The notes under the pieces were generated by a model. That model was given only the letters and a program-made list of their open reading frames with translations. It had not been told where the DNA came from and ran no database searches. 62,027 bases of DNA, taken from assembly GCF_900220995.1 (NCBI RefSeq), contig NZ_OBQF01000006.1:1-62027 (forward strand). The letters run 5' to 3'. The stretch comes from Salinicoccus kekensis. GTDB taxonomy: Bacteria; Bacillota; Bacilli; Staphylococcales; Salinicoccaceae. Each line of letters begins with the position of its first letter. Positions within the stretch are counted from its first letter, which is position 1. Made by a program: the position numbers and the translations under genes. Of this stretch, positions 56,326 through 62,027 are shown one piece after another.

Positions 56326-56377
56326 GATATCCCCCGCCACTTTATGTTGATGTTCAACTTATTGTACACATACTTCC

Positions 56378-56462
56378 ATAAAAATAAAAGCACCCAAAAT
56401 CCCAGGGGAAGGATTTTGGGTAAGGGGACTTGACCAAGGGGAATGGTCAAATTAATGTCTGT
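56378..56462 (-). ncRNA. Candidate trans-acting sRNA with C-rich loops
   Basis: The minus strand has TATACT (56474-56469) as a -10. About 7 bases later begins an RNA with a hairpin TTGACC/GGTCAA (loop ATTCCCCTT), a single-stranded AGTCCCCTTA, and a terminator ACCCAAAATCC/GGATTTTGGGT with loop TTCCCCT followed by TTTTATTTTT. Three UCCCC motifs in unpaired positions recall staphylococcal Rsa RNAs. Bounded by the ohr terminator and aroD. Confidence 0.55.
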
Positions 56463-56579
56463 AAGTACAGTATACCCACTAATTATTAAGTTAATGTTAA
56501 GAACACATATTTCTTTTGATGGAAAAATTACTCTTCATCATAAGATTTGCTTATGATGGGAAAATCCGCAAAATAAAAA

Positions 56580-56604
56580 GCACGGAACCTTGGTGGTCCC
56601 GTGC
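56580..56604 (-). terminator. Terminator after ohr
   Basis: GCACGGGACC and GGTTCCGTGC arms followed by TTTTTATTTT on the minus strand. Confidence 0.85.
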
Positions 56605-56614
56605 ATGGATCGAA

Positions 56615-57028
56615 CTATTCAGCTGTCACATTCAGTTCCACGTCGATGTTGCCGCGTGTCGCTTTCGAATAAGGGCAGAACTGGTGCGCCTGCTCCAGGT
56701 ACTTCTCTGCATCTTCCTGTGACATGTTCTTCACTTTTGCATTGATTTTGACACCGAGTTTCGGGCCTTCATTTTCTTCATCATCCAGCAGCTGGACCGT
56801 CAGATCCACCACCGGTTCGGCATTTTTCACGCCGCCCTGTTTCAGCATCAGGTCGAATGCACCGTTGAAGCATGATGCGTAGCCTGCTGCAAAGAGCTGC
56901 TCAGGGTTTACGCCGTCGCCATCCTGATCCGGCGGGAGCACCGGTGAATCGATTTTTTTATCGTCCGTATGGACATGGCCTTTACGGCCGCCTGTGTTGG
57001 TTGCTGTGATTTCATACTTGAGTGACAT
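56615..57028 (-). CDS. ohr: Organic hydroperoxide resistance protein (Ohr/OsmC)
   Basis: Thiol peroxidase reducing organic hydroperoxides. 137 residues; catalytic cysteines C53 ([10 protein letters not shown]) and C118 ([13 protein letters not shown]). No OhrR regulator is adjacent. Confidence 0.93.
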   Translation of the reverse strand: MSLKYEITATNTGGRKGHVHTDDKKIDSPVLPPDQDGDGVNPEQLFAAGYASCFNGAFDLMLKQGGVKNAEPVVDLTVQLLDDEENEGPKLGVKINAKVKNMSQEDAEKYLEQAHQFCPYSKATRGNIDVELNVTAE

Positions 57029-57104
57029 TTATTACAACCTCCTAAATAGTGATTACATATCTCTTTACCCTATTTTAAATATAATAATCTTTCAGAAAAA
57101 ATAA

Positions 57105-57128
57105 AACACCGCCCCAAAGGACGGTGTC
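57105..57128 (-). terminator. Terminator after the YuiF-like permease
   Basis: ACACCGTCC and GGCGGTGT arms followed by TTTATTTTTT on the minus strand, overlapping the region just past the stop. Confidence 0.75.
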
Positions 57129-57131
57129 TCA

Positions 57132-58454
57132 TTAAAGTATTACGGCAGCGATGGTGCCGAATATGATCAGCGGAATATTATAGTGGAGAAAGGTCGGGAC
57201 GACCGTATCCCATATATGATCGTGCTGGCCGTCGGCGGCAAGCCCGGCCGTCGGGCCGAGCGTGCTGTCGGAAGCAGGCGACCCTGCGTCACCGAGTGCT
57301 GCCGCCGTTCCGATCAGTGAAGCAGTCGCAAGCGGACTGAAGCCGAGGGTCATGCACAGCGGGACAAAGACGGCCGCAATGATCGGGATCGTCCCGAATG
57401 ATGTACCGATCCCCATCGTGATGACGAGGCCAACGAGAAGCAGGATGACCGCGGCCACTGCATGCGGCGCCCCTTCGAACCAGCCTGCGACCGTATTGGT
57501 CAGGTCATTCACTGCATCCGTTTCAGTCAATACCGACGCATAGCCAGAAGCGATGAGCATGATGAAGGCGATCGTCCCCATCATCATGACACCTTCCCTG
57601 ACTGCCGCATCACTCCTGCTGACTTTGATGACCTGGCTGATGAGCATGACCGTGATGCCGCCGAGCGCCCCGATGATCATCGAGTCGAACGTCAGCTGCA
57701 GCACGAATGCTGCGATGATTGCAGCGAGTGTGATCAGATGATTCACTTTCTGGCGCGTTTCCGTAAGGCCTTCCGAAACGACGTTTTCAGCAGAAACGGT
57801 TTCGATATCCTTATATTCCTTCGGTTTCCTGTAAGTGATGAAAACGGCGGTCAGCAGCCCGACCGTCATCCCGAGAACCGGAATCGCCATTGCGGCGGGG
57901 ATGTCCGACAACCCTATATCCAAACCGTTCTCCTGCATCTCGGTCACAAGGATGCCGTGGAAGATCAGACCGTAGCCCACCGGGATGAGTATGTACGGCG
58001 CCTTAAGCCCATATGTCAATGCACTGGCCACTGCCCGCCTGTCGATCTTCAGCCTGTTGAACAGCATCAGCAGCGGCGGAACGAGTATCGGTATGAAAGC
58101 GATGTGCACGGGTACGACCGTCTGAGACAGGACTCCGATGCCTGCAAATATGAATATGAGCAGGTACTTGCGTTTCCCGATCACCCTCAGCAAATAATTC
58201 AGCAGCACCTTGACGATGCCGGACATTGCGATCATCGAGGCGAAGATGCCCAGCAGCAGATAACTGAGCGCCGTCTCCGACTGTCCGCCCATCCCTTCCA
58301 CAAGGACCGTGACGGTCTCACCGAGCGGCAGACCCGCAAGCAGACCTGCAGAAATCGCAGCCAGTATGAGGGCGAAAATAACGTGTATCTTCATTAAACT
58401 TAAAACAATTAAAATTAGAACTGAAATGACTACAGGATTGAACAGTGCTTCCAT
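57132..58454 (-). CDS. Na+/H+ antiporter-family permease (YuiF type)
   Basis: 440 residues with about 11 helices; GTSFGTIPIIAAVFVPL and GDAGSPASDSTLGPTAGL resemble the NhaC/YuiF superfamily. Some relatives are proposed amino-acid (histidine) permeases; no riboswitch or T-box is seen here to decide. ATG 58454 has CAGGGG upstream; the reading to 58484 adds 10 unrelated residues. Confidence 0.85.
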   Translation of the reverse strand: MEALFNPVVISVLILIVLSLMKIHVIFALILAAISAGLLAGLPLGETVTVLVEGMGGQSETALSYLLLGIFASMIAMSGIVKVLLNYLLRVIGKRKYLLIFIFAGIGVLSQTVVPVHIAFIPILVPPLLMLFNRLKIDRRAVASALTYGLKAPYILIPVGYGLIFHGILVTEMQENGLDIGLSDIPAAMAIPVLGMTVGLLTAVFITYRKPKEYKDIETVSAENVVSEGLTETRQKVNHLITLAAIIAAFVLQLTFDSMIIGALGGITVMLISQVIKVSRSDAAVREGVMMMGTIAFIMLIASGYASVLTETDAVNDLTNTVAGWFEGAPHAVAAVILLLVGLVITMGIGTSFGTIPIIAAVFVPLCMTLGFSPLATASLIGTAAALGDAGSPASDSTLGPTAGLAADGQHDHIWDTVVPTFLHYNIPLIIFGTIAAVIL

Positions 58455-58542
58455 TGAAATAACCCCTGACCTTTTATGATGCATTTAATTTTATCAGAGA
58501 ACCCCGACAATGACCACATGAATATGTGAAGTTTATCGCAAG

Positions 58543-58562
58543 TTAAAAACCGGGGTTTTTAA
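58543..58562. promoter_or_regulatory. 20-bp perfect palindrome, candidate operator
   Basis: TTAAAAACC, GG, GGTTTTTAA lies between the YuiF-like gene and the peptide cassette, 50 bp ahead of the presumed -10. It could bind a dimeric regulator of either gene. Confidence 0.4.
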
Positions 58563-58611
58563 TCGTTTTTTAATTTTCTGATAACTATTATTTAAGATTC
58601 AAATGGAATGA

Positions 58612-58617
58612 TATAGA
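58612..58617 (+). promoter_or_regulatory. Possible extended -10 of the peptide cassette
   Basis: TGATATAGA gives an extended -10 (TG-N-TATAGA) 28 bp before the first peptide start. No good -35 hexamer was found at the usual distance. Confidence 0.4.
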
Positions 58618-58644
58618 TAACAAAACGAAGGGAGGAGAAAATTC

Positions 58645-58761
58645 ATGAGTTATTTCGAAGACATCAAACCCGCAGCATCAAATGATTTCTCAACGGATTC
58701 ATTTTCCAGCGCTTCAAGCGCATCCAGTGCTTCAAGCGCAAGCAGTGTTTCTTCCGACTAA
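58645..58761 (+). CDS. Ser-rich short peptide 1
   Basis: 38 residues. It starts MSYFEDIKPAASNDFSTDSF; residues 21-38 are almost only Ser and Ala in an SSA repeat, ending VSSD. No GG leader motif, cysteine or signal peptide. GGGAGGAG eight bases upstream is a strong ribosome site. It is followed 40 bases later by a near-identical copy, then an ABC exporter and a kinase. A precursor of a secreted peptide is the best guess; I recognise no family. Confidence 0.75.
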   Translation: MSYFEDIKPAASNDFSTDSFSSASSASSASSASSVSSD

Positions 58762-58801
58762 CGGATGGTAGCAGACATATGATGAAAGGAGGAGTACATC
58801 C

Positions 58802-58918
58802 ATGACTTATTTCGAAGATATCCAACCTGCAGCATCAAATGATTTTTCAACGGATTCATTTTCCAGCGCTTCAAGCGCATCCAGTGCTTCAAGCGCAAGC
58901 AGTGTTTCTTCCGACTGA
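58802..58918 (+). CDS. Ser-rich short peptide 2
   Basis: 38 residues, differing from peptide 1 only at S2T and K8Q; the last 18 residues and their DNA are identical, and the two starts are 157 bp apart. A perfect AAAGGAGG ribosome site lies upstream. N-terminal part (TYFEDIQPAASNDFSTD) is acidic, the C-terminal half is the Ser/Ala repeat. Recent duplication and strong ribosome sites imply high peptide output. A hairpin that could be an attenuator follows. Confidence 0.75.
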   Translation: MTYFEDIQPAASNDFSTDSFSSASSASSASSASSVSSD

Positions 58919-58962
58919 TATTGACAGGGAACGGTTTTGATCTCAACTGAAATTTTTTGGAC

Positions 58963-58990
58963 AGGCGGCCCGTGATATAATGGGCCGCCT
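58963..58990 (+). promoter_or_regulatory. Inverted repeat enclosing an extended -10
   Basis: AGGCGGCCC (58963-58971) and GGGCCGCCT (58982-58990) flank GTGATATAAT, which contains TG-A-TATAAT. As RNA it is a 9-bp stem followed by GATTTC (weak terminator/attenuator); as DNA it could be an operator over an internal promoter for the exporter gene. Confidence 0.5.
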
Positions 58991-59017
58991 GATTTCATAC
59001 CGGGAGGAGCGGATGGC

Positions 59018-60895
59018 ATGCAGAGGTTGACCAGATCAAGTAAAAACCGATCATTGAAGTCTGTGATCGACGATTTTTTCTCTCTGAAGAATACCGAAGG
59101 GAACATTATACGTGAAGCACCGCCGGTACCGCTGAAGGAAATCTTCAGATGGTTCTGGCCATATACCGAAAACTACCGGAAGTGGATACTTGTCGGCCTG
59201 ATCTTCATCGCGCTGAAACCGCTGACGCTTTCAGGCACCGTCTGGCTGCTGCAGATTTTCATAGATAATGTGCTGGATGCACGGGACCTCGGACCTCTGT
59301 TATGGATTGTACTGCTGTACTTCGGGCTCAGTCTGGCAGGCGGGATATTTTCCTTCAGCGGCACATATGTGACCAACTGGGTCGGCCAGAAGTTCGTCCT
59401 GTCGCTGAGGGCGAAGCTGTTCCGCCATCTGCAGCACCTGCCCCTTCATTTCTTCGAAGGCCGGAAGCTCGGGGACATCATCGCAAGGCTGACCGGCGAT
59501 ATCGCATCGATTGAACGGCTGATCGTCAGCGGGGCGACATCCGCCCTATCATATCTTTTCCAGCTGATCATCTTCATCGGCATGCTGTTCTTCATGGAAT
59601 GGAAGCTCGCGCTCGTCTCCCTGATCGTCGTGCCGATGTTCTATATGGTCACACGATTCTTCTCCGTCAGGATGAAGCTCGCATCCCGCGAACGCTCCAG
59701 ACGGATGGGTGCGATCAATTCGCTTGCCGAGGAAGGTTTCTCGAACATTTCGCTGATGCAGGCCTTCAACCAGGAAAATCAGGAAGCTTCCAAATTCCAG
59801 GATCAGAATGTCGCAGCATATGATGCAAAAATGACGAAAGTGCGCCTGAAGGCTACATTCTCACCGACCGTTTCCCTGATTGAGACCGGCGGTACACTCA
59901 TTGTCATGGTATTCGGCGCCTTCCTCCTGATGCAGAATGAGGTGACCATCGGCATATTGGTCGCCTTCCTCACTCTTCTGAGGCGGCTGTACAGTCCGGT
60001 CAGGGGGCTCAGCCGGCTGCTCAACACCATCTTCTCCGCTTCTGCGAGTGCCGAACGCGTCATCGAATTCATGGAGGAAGAGCCGGAGGCGGCCAATGAA
60101 GCAGGGAAAAAAATCAATAACGATGAAGGCAGCATCGTGTTCCGCAATGTGTCGTTTTCCTATCCGAACAAAAAGCGGAAAGTCCTCTCGGGCATATCAT
60201 TCCGTGTCGACCCGGGCGAAACGGTCGCACTGGTCGGCGCAAGCGGTGTCGGCAAATCGACGATAGTGAAGATGCTGATGAGGTTCTATGTACCGGATGA
60301 GGGAGAAATCCTGCTCAATGACCATTCATTGAAGGATGTCGACATAAAGTCACTGCGCGATAACATCGCGGTCGTATTTCAGGAATCCCTCATCTTCGAC
60401 GGCACAATCCGGGAAAACATCGCATACGGCAGACCCGGCGCAGATGATGCGGAAATCATCGAAGCGGCGAAAAAGGCCGATGCACACGAATTCATCAGAG
60501 AGTTTCCCGAGGGGTATGACACGAATGTCGGACAGAAAGGGCGGAACCTCTCCGGCGGGCAGCAGCAGCGCATCGCCATCGCACGGGCAATGATCCGTGA
60601 TGCCTCCGTCGTCATACTCGATGAACCGGCAGAAGGCCTGGACGGCGCAACCGAACAGCGTGTCATGCAGCCGATGATACGGCTGATGGAAAACACTGCC
60701 ACCTTGATGATCACCCATAACTTGAGGAGTGCCCGCATGGCGGATAAAATCGTCTATCTGGAAAAAGGCGGAAGCAGTGAGATCGGTACACATGAGGAAT
60801 TGATGGAACAGAATGGGAGTTATAAGAAGCTGTATACAGCACAGCAGGGCGAAGAAACACCGGCACCACAGCACGGAGCCCTGGCTGTAAGATAA
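59018..60895 (+). CDS. ABC exporter (fused permease-ATPase)
   Basis: 625 residues. A 40-residue cytoplasmic N-terminus, then six transmembrane helices (about 50-330) and an ATPase domain: Walker A GASGVGKST (417-425), signature NLSGGQQQR (510-518), Walker B VVILDEP (531-537). No C39 peptidase domain, so it would not cleave a leader itself. CGGGAGGAG precedes ATG 59018. Its place between Ser-rich peptides and a kinase suggests it exports the peptides. A half-size dimeric drug or lipid exporter is the alternative. Confidence 0.88.
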   Translation: MQRLTRSSKNRSLKSVIDDFFSLKNTEGNIIREAPPVPLKEIFRWFWPYTENYRKWILVGLIFIALKPLTLSGTVWLLQIFIDNVLDARDLGPLLWIVLLYFGLSLAGGIFSFSGTYVTNWVGQKFVLSLRAKLFRHLQHLPLHFFEGRKLGDIIARLTGDIASIERLIVSGATSALSYLFQLIIFIGMLFFMEWKLALVSLIVVPMFYMVTRFFSVRMKLASRERSRRMGAINSLAEEGFSNISLMQAFNQENQEASKFQDQNVAAYDAKMTKVRLKATFSPTVSLIETGGTLIVMVFGAFLLMQNEVTIGILVAFLTLLRRLYSPVRGLSRLLNTIFSASASAERVIEFMEEEPEAANEAGKKINNDEGSIVFRNVSFSYPNKKRKVLSGISFRVDPGETVALVGASGVGKSTIVKMLMRFYVPDEGEILLNDHSLKDVDIKSLRDNIAVVFQESLIFDGTIRENIAYGRPGADDAEIIEAAKKADAHEFIREFPEGYDTNVGQKGRNLSGGQQQRIAIARAMIRDASVVILDEPAEGLDGATEQRVMQPMIRLMENTATLMITHNLRSARMADKIVYLEKGGSSEIGTHEELMEQNGSYKKLYTAQQGEETPAPQHGALAVR

Positions 60896-60912
60896 TGAAG
60901 GAGGCAGAAAAT

Positions 60913-61761
60913 ATGAAGATCGGTGAAGAAATAAAGGTAGCACCGCTTGAGCACGGGGAAACACTTATCCCCGGCTATACTGTAGTAGAACATTTAAGGC
61001 GCGGGAAGGACTGCGACCTGTATCATTTGTGGAGTGAGGAGCGCATGACCAGCTGTATCGGCAAGACGATCCAGCCACTCGCAGACGGGAAGGCCGAGGC
61101 AAAGGAACGTCTGATCCATGAAGGCAAGGCCATCACCCGGCTCTCACACCCGAACCTGATCAAAGGCTATGAGCTTTATGAGGCGCCCCGCCCGATCATC
61201 ATACAGGAAACGCTGACGGGGGAGACCATCTCACACCTGATCAGGAACATATACAAACGCGGGGAAGAGCTGCCGCTGATTCAGTTGGCACACTTCGGAA
61301 GGCAGCTCGCTTCGGTCGTCAATTATCTGCACCGGAACGACATCATTCATCTGGACATCAAGCCGTCGAACATCATCTCACAGCCGCCGCTCGCCAAATT
61401 GTTCGATCTGAACCTTGCATCGAAAACGGGCGTGGTCAGGAAAGGCACGGGAACCAAGCCTTATATGTCTCCGGAACAAGCGACCGGTGAACCCTTGACG
61501 ACAGCAGCCGACATATGGGGCATCGGTGTGGTCCTCTTCTTCATGGCCACCGGCAGACGCCCGTTCAAAACATATGAAGAAAATCGGTACGAGCAGCTTG
61601 AACGCAATGCCGAACCCGTGGAGAGGCTCCGAGCCATGGATCCGGTCATGAGCAGCCTGATCAACAGCTGCCTGGACAAAGACCCGGAGCGAAGACCTGG
61701 ATCGGAAGAAATATTCAAAGTATGCACCGATTACATATCGGCTGCACAGCACCCCTCCTGA
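60913..61761 (+). CDS. Stand-alone Hanks-type Ser/Thr kinase-like protein
   Basis: 282 residues, soluble, without transmembrane or PASTA regions. Kinase landmarks: degenerate Gly loop LRRGKDCDLY (28-37), ATP lysine K51, helix-C glutamate E70, catalytic HLDIKPSN (146-153; HLD for HRD), DLN at 165-167 for DFG, and SPEQATGEPL. Metal and proton-transfer aspartates are kept, so activity is plausible. ATG 60913 is behind AAGGAGG; an ATG at 60895 overlaps the exporter stop. Likely modifies the Ser-rich peptides or the exporter. Confidence 0.82.
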   Translation: MKIGEEIKVAPLEHGETLIPGYTVVEHLRRGKDCDLYHLWSEERMTSCIGKTIQPLADGKAEAKERLIHEGKAITRLSHPNLIKGYELYEAPRPIIIQETLTGETISHLIRNIYKRGEELPLIQLAHFGRQLASVVNYLHRNDIIHLDIKPSNIISQPPLAKLFDLNLASKTGVVRKGTGTKPYMSPEQATGEPLTTAADIWGIGVVLFFMATGRRPFKTYEENRYEQLERNAEPVERLRAMDPVMSSLINSCLDKDPERRPGSEEIFKVCTDYISAAQHPS

Positions 61762-61780
61762 AAAGGAGGGTTTTTATTTT
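61753..61780 (+). terminator. Terminator of the peptide-exporter-kinase cassette
   Basis: CCCTCCT (61753-61759) and AGGAGGG (61764-61770) followed by TTTTTATTTT; the stem overlaps the kinase stop codon. Confidence 0.85.
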
Positions 61781-61787
61781 AGACACA

Positions 61788-61815
61788 AAAAAAGGACGGC
61801 CGGAGCCGTCCCTTG
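61788..61815 (-). terminator. Terminator after the cold-shock gene
   Basis: GGGACGGC and GCCGTCC arms followed by seven T on the minus strand. Confidence 0.85.
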
Positions 61816-61837
61816 AAAGTTTTATATTAATTATAGA

Positions 61838-62027
61838 TTAAGCAGTCGTAACGTTAGTCGCCTGTGGACCACGCTGACCTTCTTCTACATCAAAGTTCAC
61901 TTTTTGACCTTCTTCAAGAGTTTTGTAACCGTCAGCCTGGATAGCTGAGAAATGTACGAATACATCGTCACCCTGCTCCTGTGTGATGAAACCAAAGCCT
62001 TTTTCGCCGTTAAACCATTTTACTGTT
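61838..62027 (-). CDS. Cold-shock protein, 5' end outside the window
   Basis: Partial: 63 codons including stop are visible, missing only the first few. [12 protein letters not shown] (RNP1 region) and VFVHFSAI (RNP2) are clear. Single-stranded nucleic acid chaperone of the CspA type. The convergent cassette terminator and its own terminator separate it from the kinase. Confidence 0.95.
   Translation of the reverse strand, partial: TVKWFNGEKGFGFITQEQGDDVFVHFSAIQADGYKTLEEGQKVNFDVEEGQRGPQATNVTTA

Noticed and set aside
57462-58397. 311-codon plus-strand frame
   Set aside because: Antisense to the YuiF-like permease. His/Arg/Asp-rich composition is typical of the complement of a membrane protein gene, and it has no ribosome site.
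58645-61761. Class III or IV lanthipeptide cluster
   Set aside because: The kinase lacks fused lyase and LanC-type cyclase domains, the peptides have no cysteine, and no other modifying enzyme is present.

Overview
The window looks like a chromosomal segment of a moderately halophilic Staphylococcaceae member, with Salinicoccus or Jeotgalicoccus as the best guess. Gene content and order follow the Staphylococcus/Bacillus core: gudB-rocD-yugI-ppiB-mnh, pepA-ndh-nifU, yut/yun genes, sufCDSUB, metNIQ, gcvH-yus genes and aroD. The base composition is fairly balanced, unlike AT-rich Staphylococcus. No rRNA, tRNA, insertion sequence, prophage or CRISPR array was seen.

Layout. 1-5.2 kb: a trpDCFBA operon read leftward behind two tandem Trp T-boxes, without trpE/trpG at its head. 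5.2-11 kb: two adjacent glutamate dehydrogenases, ornithine aminotransferase (rocD) with a structured leader, an S1-domain protein, a small membrane protein and a cyclophilin. 11-23 kb: two complete seven-gene Mnh/Mrp Na+/H+ antiporter operons facing each other across one shared terminator. 23-31.7 kb: thioesterase, pepA, yuiB, ndh, Fe-S scaffold/carrier genes, bioY behind a BirA-type operator, a cupin, a hydroxyacid dehydrogenase, a HAD phosphatase and small conserved proteins. 31.7-37.2 kb: yutD, a lysine-riboswitch-controlled NhaC-family transporter, and yunD/E/F. 37.2-43.6 kb: fetAB, a lipoprotein, an array of 51-bp hairpin repeats, a thioredoxin-like protein, an M15 cell-wall peptidase with a WalR-type box, an MFS transporter and ctaB. 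43.6-50.4 kb: sufCDSUB, a rhodanese and a DUF4870 protein. 50.4-58.5 kb: SAM-riboswitch metNIQ, the yusE/F/H/I-like redox and glycine-cleavage group, aroD, a candidate sRNA, ohr and a YuiF-type permease. 58.6-61.8 kb: two near-identical 38-residue Ser-rich peptides, an ABC exporter and a stand-alone Hanks-type kinase. The window ends inside a cold-shock gene.

Themes. Sodium/pH homeostasis is doubled (mnh1 plus mnh2). Amino-acid supply is RNA-controlled: T-boxes for tryptophan, an L-box for lysine, an S-box for methionine, and candidate new leaders in front of rocD and mnhA2. Glutamate, ornithine and arginine carbon flow is served by the gudB pair and rocD. Iron-sulfur assembly (suf, nifU-like, A-type carrier) sits with respiration (ndh, ctaB).

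Most notable. (1) The peptide-exporter-kinase cassette at 58.6-61.8 kb fits no system I can name; it looks like an exported, possibly phosphorylated, Ser-rich peptide pair. (2) Three unlinked intergenic arrays share a 50-51 bp period and a 13-nt loop with a GACG core, but each has its own self-complementary arms. This suggests a family of hairpin repeats maintained for structure.
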